A model generated the notes under the pieces. That model was not told the origin of the DNA, did no database searches, and saw only the letters and a program-made list of their open reading frames with translations. Source: an uncultured Oscillospiraceae bacterium (GTDB lineage Bacteria > Bacillota > Clostridia > Oscillospirales > Ruminococcaceae). From it: 64,000 bases of DNA. Numbering within the stretch: the first letter of the stretch is position 1; each line of letters opens with the position of its first letter. Positions 35,214-43,911 of the stretch are shown here, one piece after another. The DNA is taken from assembly GCA_905197685.1 (NCBI GenBank), contig CAJJZS010000007.1, forward strand, positions 51,133-115,132, read 5' to 3'. Position numbers and translations under genes: made by a program.

Positions 35214-35423
35214 TTAAATTTCGTCTTCGGAATAAGAAAACAATTCTTCTACGGTAGCGTTTAATATTTTGGATAATTTGAGGGCAAGCGTGACCGACGG
35301 ATTGTAATCTCCGCGTTCAATCAGGCTGATGGTTTGGCGGGATACATTGGCAAGGTTGCCAAGTTCTGTTTGACTCAGGTGATATCGGGCGCGGTACTCT
35401 TTCAGATGATTGAGCAAAGGCAT
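35214..35423 (-). CDS. XRE-family transcriptional regulator (69 aa)
   Basis: 69 residues, HTH at about 14-40 (LSQTELGNLANVSRQTISLIERGDYNP), acidic end. It leads the operon and sits behind a promoter flanked by two perfect palindromes, so it probably represses its own operon. It is a paralogue in layout to the XRE gene at 1.6 kb, though the operators differ. Confidence 0.88.
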   Translation of the reverse strand: MPLLNHLKEYRARYHLSQTELGNLANVSRQTISLIERGDYNPSVTLALKLSKILNATVEELFSYSEDEI

Positions 35424-35462
35424 TTTTCATTCCTCCTTTCAATGACAAGAATTTATTTCAAA

Positions 35463-35524
35463 ATGACATATATATTTGTCATTTATCTTGGTTACAGTAT
35501 AGCATTGACAAAGATACTTGTCAA
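35463..35524 (-). promoter_or_regulatory. XRE operon promoter with two 6-8-6 palindromes
   Basis: Minus-strand TTGACA (35524-35519) and TATACT (35501-35496), spacer 17. Palindromes: 35505-35524 (TTGACA, 8 bases, TGTCAA), which covers the -35 box, and 35463-35482 (ATGACA, 8 bases, TGTCAT), downstream of the start point. Centres are 42 bases apart, four helical turns. Confidence 0.75.
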
Positions 35525-35538
35525 TAGAATAAAATAAA

Positions 35539-35586
35539 AAACTCTGTCCGCAAAAATAAAATTTTGTTTTTGCAGACAAAGTTTTC
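35539..35586 (-). terminator. Terminator after the GDPD gene
   Basis: AAAACTCTGTC..GCAAAAA pairs with TTTTTGCAGACAAAGTTTT with one bulge. Confidence 0.7.
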
Positions 35587-35612
35587 TGTTTCATGTGATA
35601 TTAAAAAGAAAA

Positions 35613-36425
35613 TCAATAAGTAACCGGGGGAAGGAAGCCTTCAAAGATAATTGCGTCAAATTGTTGTGTTGCGCGTAGATAGTCGCTTTCCCGAACGGTC
35701 CAACCGACAGTTAATGCGCCGCAGTTTTTGCAAAAACGAAAAGCGCGGCTGTCCTGCGCATAGCGTACATCGTAAGCGATGAAATGAGGTTTGGAAAGGC
35801 AGTTAAACATCATGTTGCTCAAAGCCGCCGCAGGAATCATCGCAGCCGGTTTTTCTTTAAATTTCGTAGAGAGCTGTCCGCGCATAATTTGGGGAGCATT
35901 TTTGGCAAACCAGCCGACAATCAAAGGGTTCATGGATTCAATGCAGTAATCGCCGCGATATCGGCGCAGCAGGTCATAAACTTTCAGACAGACAAGGTCT
36001 ATTTTTTCGGTTGATTTGATTTCTACAATCAGAGGAACTCTGCCGTTTACCAACTTTAAAACCTCAGAGAAAAGAGGGATGGTTTCCTGTGTGTTTTTGA
36101 GAAAGTAATTTTTCAGCTGAGAATATGCAGAACCCTCAATCGAAATCGGAACGGAACACATTCTGCTTAAATCTTCATCGTGAAAGACAACAATTTGTCC
36201 GTCGACAGTCATCTGTAAATCCAGTTCAATGCCATAGCCTGCATCAGCGGCGGCAGCAAAGGCGGACAGAGTGTTTTCGCAGCAGGATTCGTTATCGAAT
36301 AAGCCGCGGTGCGCAAAGCAGCGGCGGGCAAATTTCGCCTTCAGCGGGTGCTGCTGAAAGGAGGGCATGACGCTTGCAGCCATACCTCCTGCGCCCAACA
36401 GGGCAAGCGAGAGCAAATGTTTCAT
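35613..36425 (-). CDS. Glycerophosphodiester phosphodiesterase family protein
   Basis: 270 residues. The GDPD core shows AHRGLFDNE (His39), ENTLSAF and the metal-binding GIELDLQMTVDGQIVVFHDEDLSRM. The family cleaves glycerophosphodiesters such as glycerophosphoglycerol from lipid or teichoic acid turnover. A short hydrophobic N-terminus (LLSLALLGAGGMAAS) may anchor it. Third gene of an operon with two nitrilase-like proteins, 21 bases after the second. Confidence 0.88.
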   Translation of the reverse strand: MKHLLSLALLGAGGMAASVMPSFQQHPLKAKFARRCFAHRGLFDNESCCENTLSAFAAAADAGYGIELDLQMTVDGQIVVFHDEDLSRMCSVPISIEGSAYSQLKNYFLKNTQETIPLFSEVLKLVNGRVPLIVEIKSTEKIDLVCLKVYDLLRRYRGDYCIESMNPLIVGWFAKNAPQIMRGQLSTKFKEKPAAMIPAAALSNMMFNCLSKPHFIAYDVRYAQDSRAFRFCKNCGALTVGWTVRESDYLRATQQFDAIIFEGFLPPVTY

Positions 36426-36446
36426 CTGGGGAATACCTTCTTTCTT

Positions 36447-37595
36447 TTAGGCAATGTCGGGGGTGTTTTCTTTGGAAGCGGCAGCAGAGAGTTCCTCTGC
36501 CCAGTCCTCCGTACTTTCTTCCTCTCCGTCATCGGGAGCGCACTCGGTGGAGCGGGCGAGTCTGTATTCCTCTCGGGCAAGCTGCTCAATCACGGGATTG
36601 ATATCGGAAATATAAAGGTCGGGGTCTTGTGTCAGCCGTTCCAAGTCAATTCGAGAGGTCAGGCAGGCATTTGCAGAGGGGCGTTCGGTCTGCATAATGA
36701 TTCCGTTGCCCATTTTTGTTGCTGTGAACGGACCGTAAATGCCGCTGATGGCGCGGAAAGGAAGATCCATAAATTCTCCGGTAAGCCAGGCAGAAACGGC
36801 AAAGACGGGCTGCTCTTGGCAGCGCATGAAAGCGCAGCTTTGAAAATAAGCGCTGCTGCGGCTTGGACTGAAAGCGGAAGGACACAAAAGCAGTTGAGCC
36901 CCCATCAAATGGGCAGCTGCCGCAGCTTCGTATACCCTCTGATCGGTTCCGGTGAGAACGGAGATGCGGCACAGCTTGGTTTGTACCGAAGAAATGCTGT
37001 TGCCTGCACAGATGCCGCACAGTTTTTCATAAGGGGATAGATGTAGCTTGTCCTGACGCAAAACGAGATTTCCGTCCGGGTCAAACAAAAAAGCGCGGTT
37101 GACAAATCCGTCCCTTGTACGCACAATGGCAGTTCCTGCTAAGATATAAACCGAAGTTTTTAATGCAAGGGAAGAGAAAAAGTGGGTATAACTTTCCAAC
37201 AGAGGCTGCGCTAAGTATTTTCCGAAAAACAGCATTCCTTCTCTGAGTTGTTCGGTATTTTTGTTTACCAAATCTTCGGAAAATTGATATGCGGTGTCAA
37301 ACAGAGAATCGGAACTGAGCAAAGGAAGCAAGCCGAGATACTCCGGAAATACAATCAGCTGACTGCCGGAGGAAACTGCGCTTTTTACATTGGAGAAAAT
37401 CAGTTCAAGACAGTCTTTCATCGGCATTTCTGCCCGCAAGGCAAGCTGAACGCAGGAAACCTTGATATTGTTGGGCATTACATAATCCAAAGCCTGAGAC
37501 ATGGGAAGGTCCGCCTGTTCGATTGCTTTATCCAATCGGGCAGGACTCCAGTTGGAAAGCAGCATTTTTGCTGCGGCGATTGTTTTCAGCGACAT
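36447..37595 (-). CDS. Nitrilase-superfamily protein lacking the catalytic cysteine
   Basis: 382 residues. The middle (residues about 45-305) follows the carbon-nitrogen hydrolase fold: the glutamate in IVFPEYLGL and the lysine in RQDKLHLSPYE are present, but the stretch where the nucleophile occurs reads ISVLTGTDQRVYE instead of the usual L-I-C-Y-D type, so the cysteine is missing. The C-terminal 45 residues are acidic. Start ATG at 37595 overlaps the preceding stop by one base (TGATG). Enzyme or pseudoenzyme is open. Confidence 0.75.
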   Translation of the reverse strand: MSLKTIAAAKMLLSNWSPARLDKAIEQADLPMSQALDYVMPNNIKVSCVQLALRAEMPMKDCLELIFSNVKSAVSSGSQLIVFPEYLGLLPLLSSDSLFDTAYQFSEDLVNKNTEQLREGMLFFGKYLAQPLLESYTHFFSSLALKTSVYILAGTAIVRTRDGFVNRAFLFDPDGNLVLRQDKLHLSPYEKLCGICAGNSISSVQTKLCRISVLTGTDQRVYEAAAAAHLMGAQLLLCPSAFSPSRSSAYFQSCAFMRCQEQPVFAVSAWLTGEFMDLPFRAISGIYGPFTATKMGNGIIMQTERPSANACLTSRIDLERLTQDPDLYISDINPVIEQLAREEYRLARSTECAPDDGEEESTEDWAEELSAAASKENTPDIA

Positions 37596-38290
37596 CAGAG
37601 CAAACCTCCTTTTTCATACATTCTCAAATCCAGTTTTTCCGGAAAGTTGCCCCCGAATTCGCTGCGCTGTAACTTGTTCAGATACAGTTTTGCAAAAAGG
37701 GAATGAGAGCTTGCCGGAGCAATCAGATAACCGCTTTCATCGGAAGTCAGGCTGCAAGGGGCGGCAACGGCGGAAAAACAGTTGCAGCACCCAACAACAT
37801 ACACGCCGTTGGACTGCGCGGCGTTCCATATACCGGTTGTGAGCATATTGCGGCTGAGCTGATAGGAGTCGATAAACTGGGAGGAAATGATAATCTGGGC
37901 GCCTTTCATGCGGGCAATCCGCGTTACCTGCGGATGGTAGATATCGACATCGACACACAAAAAGACCGTTCCGAGCGGGGTGGCAATCGGTTCAATCCGA
38001 TCATATTGAACAAATTCAGACTGATTATACAGGTTGCGGTGGGTAGCTCCCTGAATCCCTAAAACTTCTCCTTTGGGAGAAAACAGACAGAGATATAAAA
38101 TATTGTTGACCACAAAGCGGCTGGGAACAAGATAAACCTTATTTTCAACAGCATATTTGCGGCAGGCGTTCAGATAATCCGGCGTATCCCATTCGGGAAC
38201 ATAGGATTTTACATCGGAGAATATCACAAGGTCGGAGAGCGGTTTTATCTTTCCGAAAGGAGAAGTAATACAAATTACAGCGCGCGCCAC
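37595..38290 (-). CDS. Nitrilase-like protein, degenerate Glu/Lys sites
   Basis: 231 residues from a GTG at 38290 with AGAGGTG upstream. It shows the nitrilase-type nucleophile region GTVFLCVDVDIYHPQV with the cysteine retained, but the usual FPE is LVIFSDVKSY and the lysine segment reads ATHRNLYNQ. First gene of the operon, coupled to the second nitrilase-like gene, which has the opposite defect. Membership of the superfamily is likely; activity is uncertain. Confidence 0.65.
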   Translation of the reverse strand: MARAVICITSPFGKIKPLSDLVIFSDVKSYVPEWDTPDYLNACRKYAVENKVYLVPSRFVVNNILYLCLFSPKGEVLGIQGATHRNLYNQSEFVQYDRIEPIATPLGTVFLCVDVDIYHPQVTRIARMKGAQIIISSQFIDSYQLSRNMLTTGIWNAAQSNGVYVVGCCNCFSAVAAPCSLTSDESGYLIAPASSHSLFAKLYLNKLQRSEFGGNFPEKLDLRMYEKGGLL

Positions 38291-38405
38291 AGTTATCACC
38301 TCTTTATAAAAATAATTGCGCTTTGATTCAAATTGCGATAAAACAATTTTTATTTTCCAAAAATCAGGAAACAAAATAAAATGCAAATAAAGCTCGTTTG
38401 ATTCT

Positions 38406-38434
38406 ATTATACTATTGTTGTTCTGCAACTGCAA
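38406..38434 (-). promoter_or_regulatory. Promoter of the nitrilase-GDPD operon
   Basis: Minus-strand TTGCAG (38434-38429) and TATAAT (38411-38406), spacer 17. The rest of the 377-base gap, up to 38667, holds no gene; a TTTTCCACA element lies near 38564. Confidence 0.7.
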
Positions 38435-38620
38435 GGTAAAAAAACGCTTGTAAAAAAGAGAAAAAATCAATTTTCAACAATCAAGCTGTTGAAACAGTGG
38501 AAAAACAATTACCATATGTAAAAATCAGGTAAAATATCAATGTTTAAACAGTTTCCACTAAGTTTTCCACAATACAAATCGTTGATTCTTGGTGAAAATG
38601 TGCAAAGTAAGTCGAAACAA

Positions 38621-38659
38621 AAAGAAACCTGACTTTGTTTTTACAAAGTCAGGTTTCTT
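38621..38659 (-). terminator. Terminator after tadA
   Basis: A 17-base-pair stem (AAAGAAACCTGACTTTGT and its complement) with a T-rich loop. Confidence 0.88.
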
Positions 38660-38667
38660 TTCAACAG

Positions 38668-39138
38668 CTATCGCAGCGTTTCAAAAAAGGAACTTAAAAG
38701 ATCGGAACATTCGGTTTCCAAAATACCGGAACGAATGACCGGAATATGGTTAAAGGGCATTACAAATAAATCTGCGACCGAACCGGCGCACCCGGCTTTT
38801 TCGTCCTTTGCCCCGTACACCACACGGTCTAAACGGGAGTTAATAATAGCGCCGCTGCACATCGGGCAAGGCTCTAAGGTAACATACAGCTCACAGCCGC
38901 TCAGCCGCCAGCTGTTCAGCGTTTGACAAGCCTGACGGATACACAGACATTCAGCGTGCGCCAACGCGTCACAGTCCAGCTCACGGCGGTTATGAGCGCG
39001 GGCAATTACAGTTTCTCCCCGCACAATCACAGCCCCTACCGGAATTTCGCCGAGGTCGGCAGCTTTTTTTGCTTCTTTGAGAGCCTCCTGCATCCAGCGG
39101 GTGTCCCGCAGCAGGTAAGAGGGAACGGTTGTTTGCAT
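38668..39138 (-). CDS. tadA: tRNA-specific adenosine deaminase
   Basis: 156 residues. Zinc and proton-relay site His61-Ala-Glu63 and PCPMC with Cys91 and Cys94. It makes inosine at the wobble base of tRNA-Arg(ACG). Lies 30 bases after the CPBP protease gene in the same direction. Confidence 0.94.
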   Translation of the reverse strand: MQTTVPSYLLRDTRWMQEALKEAKKAADLGEIPVGAVIVRGETVIARAHNRRELDCDALAHAECLCIRQACQTLNSWRLSGCELYVTLEPCPMCSGAIINSRLDRVVYGAKDEKAGCAGSVADLFVMPFNHIPVIRSGILETECSDLLSSFFETLR

Positions 39139-39168
39139 GATATTCTTCCTTTATCGAATTGTCGTTGG

Positions 39169-40221
39169 TTAAAACATATTCTGCACAATGATAATCAGCA
39201 GCAAAATTAGTGCGAAAACCATCGTTACCGAGGTAAAGGCAACACGGTATTTGATTCGCTCGGTGGAAAGAGTGGTGGAGCGAATAAACATAAACATATT
39301 CGGATACTTGCGAACCAGAATCAGCAAAGCGGCAATTCCGGCAATCAGATAAAAGGCAAATACAGCCAGCATGAAAAGGTTCTGATATTGCTCGGACAGC
39401 GAGCTGCACACAAAATCCATGCCAAAGCTCAGTGTGTTATTGACTGCATGGATAATCACCCCGACCCAAAGGGAACCGGAATACAAAACAAAATAACCGA
39501 TTACCAATCCCATCAAAAAGGCGTTGGGAGCCTGAACCAGATTTCCGTGGAACAGCGCAAACAAAGTAGCGGAGATAATCAGCGCAAAGCTGTCGCCAAA
39601 ACGCCGCATCGACTGGAAAATCATTCCTCGAAATACGAATTCTTCTACAATGGGAGTGACAATGCACAGTTGAAGTCCGAACAGAACGCGCGCTGCGGCG
39701 GTTTGCGGAAGATACAGGCTGGTGTGCGGCTGTAAGCCTGCAAAGGAGAGCAATCCTCCGATCAGGGAGGAGGAAGTAACGCCGATTACGCTGACCGCCA
39801 AAGCCAAAAAGACGCAGGGAACACACAATGAAGCGGAAAACTTTTTTAAAGGGAAGGCTACCCTCATCGGAATATGGGAAAGCAAGATAAACAGAAAAAA
39901 GGGAAGGAATAAACAGATTGCCGAAGAAAGCAGATTAACCAGTTGAATGACGCTTCCCGACGCCATCACCTGATTGCCGTAGATTCTGATTGCCGGGCGA
40001 AAGAAAGAAACGCCCCACAGCAATAAAAAGGGAACAACGGCAGCCAAAAGGAAATAAAGCAGGGTGGCAAAGCCCAAACCGTTGGAGTAGCGTTGAAGCA
40101 TACGGCGCTCGGTAACAATGGGCGGCGGCGGAGTAAAGCCGTATCCGTCTACATAGGTATAGCAGTTGGGATCTCCTGCGCGGTAGCAGGTGGGATCGGT
40201 TGTTTTTTGATAATGAGTCAT
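39169..40221 (-). CDS. CPBP-family intramembrane metalloprotease
   Basis: 350 residues with about eight membrane helices and the family's three catalytic motifs: EExxxR at 193-198 (VEEFVFRG), FxxxH (ALFHGN) and HxxxN (IIHAVNN). The N-terminal 40 residues carry a Pro-rich cytosolic tail with Cys/Tyr repeats (TCYRAGDPNCYTY). CPBP proteases cleave membrane substrates such as prenylated or peptide precursors; no bacteriocin genes are near. Confidence 0.88.
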   Translation of the reverse strand: MTHYQKTTDPTCYRAGDPNCYTYVDGYGFTPPPPIVTERRMLQRYSNGLGFATLLYFLLAAVVPFLLLWGVSFFRPAIRIYGNQVMASGSVIQLVNLLSSAICLFLPFFLFILLSHIPMRVAFPLKKFSASLCVPCVFLALAVSVIGVTSSSLIGGLLSFAGLQPHTSLYLPQTAAARVLFGLQLCIVTPIVEEFVFRGMIFQSMRRFGDSFALIISATLFALFHGNLVQAPNAFLMGLVIGYFVLYSGSLWVGVIIHAVNNTLSFGMDFVCSSLSEQYQNLFMLAVFAFYLIAGIAALLILVRKYPNMFMFIRSTTLSTERIKYRVAFTSVTMVFALILLLIIIVQNMF

Positions 40222-40480
40222 AAAAAATCCTCCGCGGAAGAAAATGTAAAGATAAAAAACAAATGATTGATACGAAAAAATCGGCTTCCCGACAGTGTTC
40301 GAGCCTTTTCTTTCCGATTCTGTTTTTTAGTATAACACACATTTTTATCATAAATGTTAAGACAAAAATAATTTCTTTCTTTTTCACGCAGGATTCGTGA
40401 TTCGCCGCTTGATTTTTCTACAAACAGCCTGTCATTTTTTGGATAATCAGAAGAAAGCAAAGGAAACGGGCGGAATAGAA

Positions 40481-40515
40481 AAAACAAGCTGCTTTCTTTG
40501 AAAACAGCTTGTTTT
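40481..40515 (-). terminator. Terminator after proS
   Basis: An 11-base-pair stem (AAAACAAGCTG and its complement) just beyond the stop. Confidence 0.75.
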
Positions 40516-40528
40516 AAAAACAGAAAAA

Positions 40529-41965
40529 TTAGTATGCTTTACCCCAGATAACCATTGTTTTGGCAGGTTTTCCGCAGCATACGCAGGTGTCGCACAGATG
40601 TTCCTGCGCAAACGGCATACAGCGGGAAGAAACGCCGGCAACTTCTTTGAGTTTTGCTTCACACTCGGCGTCACCGCACCACATTGCCTTGATAAAGCCG
40701 GATTTTTCGTTTGCAATTTGAATCAGCTCGTCTAAGTTTAAAGCAGCCCAGGTGCGGTTTTCGCGGTTCTGGAGCGCTTTTTCATACAGACCGTCATGAA
40801 CAGCCTGGAGCAACTCAGGAATCTTGCTTTCCAACTCGTTCAGAGAAACAAAAGTTTTTTCACGGTTATCGCGGCGAACGATAACGCACTGGTTCTGTTC
40901 GATGTCCTTCGGACCGATTTCCAAACGCAGCGGAACGCCTTTCATTTCGTACTGAGCAAATTTCCAACCCGGAGAGTTGTCCGAAATGTCGATGTTTGCG
41001 CGGAATTGTTTGGAGAGACGCTCTTTGATTTCCTGAGCTTTTTCGATAACGCCTTCCTTGTGCTGTGCGATAGGAATCACAACAACCTGAATCGGAGCGA
41101 TAGCAGGCGGGAGAACCAAACCGTTGTCATCGCCGTGTGTCATGATGATACCGCCGATTAAACGGGTGGAAACGCCCCAGGAAGTCTGGTGCGGGGTCTG
41201 CGGTTTGTTTTCACGGTTCTGGAACTCAATTTCAAACGCCTTTGCAAAAGCGTCTCCAAAGTAATGGGAGGTTCCTGCCTGAAGGCTCTTGCCGTCGTGC
41301 ATCATCGCTTCAATAGTGTAGGTAGCTTCCGCTCCCGAGAATTTTTCGGAATCGGTCTTTTTGCCGCGTACTACCGGCATAGCCAGTTTTTTCTCGCAGA
41401 AATCGGCATAGATATTTAAGATACGCTCGGTTTCTTCGATTGCGTCCTGAGCGGTTTCATGCATGGTGTGACCTTCCTGCCACAAAAATTCACGGGTACG
41501 CAGGAACGGACGGGTGGTTTTTTCCCAACGAACAACGCTGCACCACTGGTTATAAAGTTTTGGCAGGTCGCGGTAGGATTTAATAATATTTTTGTAGTGG
41601 TCGCAGAACAAAGTTTCAGAAGTAGGACGAACGCACAGACGCTCTTCCAGTTCATCGTTGCCTCCGTGAGTAACCCATGCAACTTCGGGAGCAAAGCCCT
41701 CAACATGGTCCTTTTCCTTTTGCAGCAGGCTTTCCGGAATAAACATCGGCATAGCCACGTTCTGATGACCGGTTTTCTTAAATTCGGCGTCTAAGATGCT
41801 CTGGATATTTTCCCAGATTGCATATCCGTAAGGGCGAACAATCATGCAGCCCTTTACCGAGGAATAATCGCACAGTTCCGCTTTTTTTACAATATCGGTA
41901 TACCATTTTGCAAAGTCAACTTCCATCGAGGTGATGTCGTCAACCATCTTTTTATTGTTTGCCAT
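40529..41965 (-). CDS. proS: Prolyl-tRNA synthetase, archaeal/eukaryotic type
   Basis: 478 residues. Class II motifs: VRPYGYAIWE (motif 1 region), RWEKTTRPFLRTREFLWQEGHT (motif 2) and the C-terminal anticodon domain; four cysteines near the end (CDTCVCCGK and upstream) suggest a zinc site and the protein ends in Tyr, the archaeal/eukaryal pattern. Many clostridia carry this type. The 140-base leader lacks a T-box consensus, so it is not T-box controlled as far as I can see. Confidence 0.95.
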   Translation of the reverse strand: MANNKKMVDDITSMEVDFAKWYTDIVKKAELCDYSSVKGCMIVRPYGYAIWENIQSILDAEFKKTGHQNVAMPMFIPESLLQKEKDHVEGFAPEVAWVTHGGNDELEERLCVRPTSETLFCDHYKNIIKSYRDLPKLYNQWCSVVRWEKTTRPFLRTREFLWQEGHTMHETAQDAIEETERILNIYADFCEKKLAMPVVRGKKTDSEKFSGAEATYTIEAMMHDGKSLQAGTSHYFGDAFAKAFEIEFQNRENKPQTPHQTSWGVSTRLIGGIIMTHGDDNGLVLPPAIAPIQVVVIPIAQHKEGVIEKAQEIKERLSKQFRANIDISDNSPGWKFAQYEMKGVPLRLEIGPKDIEQNQCVIVRRDNREKTFVSLNELESKIPELLQAVHDGLYEKALQNRENRTWAALNLDELIQIANEKSGFIKAMWCGDAECEAKLKEVAGVSSRCMPFAQEHLCDTCVCCGKPAKTMVIWGKAY

Positions 41966-42140
41966 TGAAAATCCTCCTTATTTTGATTCACAGGACGCTG
42001 TATCAGGGGGAAACGCAGCTCCTGCAAGCTCTCACAAATCAGCCCGAACGCGCAAAAAGCCGCTGCGTCGAGCAGTACCCTTTTATTATATTACCTTCCG
42101 ACAGGAAATTCAATAGAAAAGGCAGTTGCAGGAGAAAAAG

Positions 42141-42171
42141 AAAAAGGAATCGGAAATTCCGATTCCTTTTT
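42141..42171 (-). terminator. Terminator after acpP
   Basis: A near-perfect stem AAAAAGGAATCGGAA / TTCCGATTCCTTTTT with minimal loop. Confidence 0.8.
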
Positions 42172-42194
42172 GCGCTTTACGGTTGGTACCAAAA

Positions 42195-42431
42195 TTATTC
42201 GGCAACGCGGTCCTCGATATATTTTACAATATCGCCGACAGTTCTGAGATTTTCAATATCTTCATCCGGAATTTCAGTATCGAATTCTTCTTCCAGAGTC
42301 ATTACGAGGTCAACAATATCAAGGGAGTCAGCACCCAAATCGTCAATTACCTCGGAATCTTCTGTTACCTGTTCATCGTCTAAATCCAACTGGTCGCAGA
42401 GGATTTTTTTAACCTGTTCAAAAATGTCCAT
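42195..42431 (-). CDS. acpP: Acyl carrier protein
   Basis: 78 residues, highly acidic. Phosphopantetheine attaches at Ser36 in LGADSLDIVDL. Serves fatty-acid synthesis. Start at 42431 follows AGGAGGGAG; a longer frame upstream is not translated. No fab genes adjoin. Confidence 0.95.
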   Translation of the reverse strand: MDIFEQVKKILCDQLDLDDEQVTEDSEVIDDLGADSLDIVDLVMTLEEEFDTEIPDEDIENLRTVGDIVKYIEDRVAE

Positions 42432-42525
42432 TCTTCTCCCTCCTTTCTTCCGTACAAAAAATAGTTTTCCGTTCAAATGTCTATCTTGAGTAAAACGGAT
42501 GCAGTTAATAAAGACTAGCCTATTT

Positions 42526-42554
42526 TTTATAACACGTTATGAGAACGATGTCAA
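42526..42554 (-). promoter_or_regulatory. acpP promoter
   Basis: Minus-strand TTGACA (42554-42549) and TATAAA (42531-42526), spacer 17. Confidence 0.75.
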
Positions 42555-42634
42555 TATCTATTCGGAGATATATGGAGAGATTTTCAAAACTGTTCAAACA
42601 ATCGGGCAGAGTTTTGGCGGTTTCTCCCGAAAAC

Positions 42635-42663
42635 TTGTCATCTTTATTTTAGTGTGGTATAGT
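42635..42663 (+). promoter_or_regulatory. Candidate aroE promoter far upstream
   Basis: TTGTCA (42635-42640) and TATAGT (42658-42663), spacer 17, 390 bases before aroE. The AT-rich stretch in between (42664-43059) contains no convincing gene. Confidence 0.45.
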
Positions 42664-43059
42664 ATTTTCAGAAAGAATAAAAATAAAAACCGACAGAAAA
42701 CGAAACGCGGTTTATTTGATTTTCAAATCTTGATAACAAAAAATTTTAGGCAAAAAAATAAATAAAGAGGAAAGAGTTTCTTTTATTTGGAAGCAGAGGC
42801 TTGCAAAAATCAGAATTTTTTGTGTTTTATTTTTGATTTTTTTACAAAAACAGTTGTCTGAATTTAGGAAATGCTTAGTGAAAAAATGAACCGCCGATAT
42901 GAAGCGATTTTTCGTGCTGTGTAAAAAAGAAAGTTTGTGATTTGGTAAAATCTTTTGGATTACAGTTGGTTGTTGTGATTTATGCTGATTTTACGGGAAA
43001 TTCAGAGGTTTTTTATATTTAATATATAGAAATAATGAGAGGGCAGAGGAGGAAAAAAA

Positions 43060-43899
43060 GTGAAAAAATTCGGATTGCTGGGATATCCGTTAGGACATAG
43101 TTTGTCGCCGGCTCTGCATCGTCTGTTGGCAGAGCAGCATACGGAGAAGATGGAATATACTCTGTTTGAGCTTGAGCCGCAGGAGTGGGAAGAAAAACTA
43201 ACTCAAATGCAGGATGAACTGGATGGATTTAATGTTACCATTCCCTATAAAATGAAGGTGAGAGAACGTCTGGACGAATTGGACCGGAGCGCGAAACTTC
43301 ACGGGGCAGTAAATACCGTTTTAAAAAAAGACGGAAAATGGATAGGATATAATACCGATTGTATCGGATTTGTAAAAAGTATGGAGGAAAATCAGATTCC
43401 GCTCAAAGGTTCTGTCTGCGTGCTGGGAGCAGGAGGCGTCGGGAGAATGTTTGCAACCGAATGTGTCGGCAGAGGGTGCAATGTTACGATAGCAGTGCGG
43501 AAAAGTTCTCTTTCGACCGCTCAGAAGCTGAGAGAAGAGCTGGTTTGCGCTTTTCCGCAGTCTGAGGTAGCGGTAACGGAAATTGAAACGTTAAAGGGTT
43601 CCTTTGACCTGCTGATTAACGCAACCCCGTGCGGAATGTTTCCGCATATCAAAGAAATGCCGGTGAAACCCGAATTTTTGCAGAATGTAACGGCGGTGTT
43701 TGATTGTATCTATAACCCTCAGCAGACGATGATTTTGGCGCAGGCAGAGCGAATGGGGTGTAAAACGGTAAACGGATTGGGAATGTTGTGTTGGCAGGCA
43801 GCGGCAGCTCAAGAAATTTGGCTGGATATTTCTTTTCAAGAAGCGCAGCTGCATCAGGTGGAAAAACAGCTGCTTGCGCAAAGGATAGAAGAAAAATAA
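43060..43899 (+). CDS. aroE: Shikimate dehydrogenase
   Basis: 279 residues. Substrate-binding GYPLGHSLSPALH at 8-20, a catalytic lysine in FNVTIPYKMK, NTDCIGF, and the Rossmann GAGGVGRM. Reduces 3-dehydroshikimate with NADPH. GTG start at 43060 behind GAGGAGG. Followed 12 bases later by aroK. Confidence 0.95.
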   Translation: MKKFGLLGYPLGHSLSPALHRLLAEQHTEKMEYTLFELEPQEWEEKLTQMQDELDGFNVTIPYKMKVRERLDELDRSAKLHGAVNTVLKKDGKWIGYNTDCIGFVKSMEENQIPLKGSVCVLGAGGVGRMFATECVGRGCNVTIAVRKSSLSTAQKLREELVCAFPQSEVAVTEIETLKGSFDLLINATPCGMFPHIKEMPVKPEFLQNVTAVFDCIYNPQQTMILAQAERMGCKTVNGLGMLCWQAAAAQEIWLDISFQEAQLHQVEKQLLAQRIEEK

Positions 43900-43911
43900 G
43901 GGGGAAGGAAG

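Noticed and set aside
41966..42110. T-box leader for proS
   Set aside because: No AGGGUGG-type T-box sequence and no antiterminator/terminator pair on the minus strand.
42499..42765. Open frame of 88 codons between acpP and aroE
   Set aside because: No ribosome site, Lys/Asn/Phe-rich composition expected from AT-rich DNA, and it overlaps two predicted promoters.
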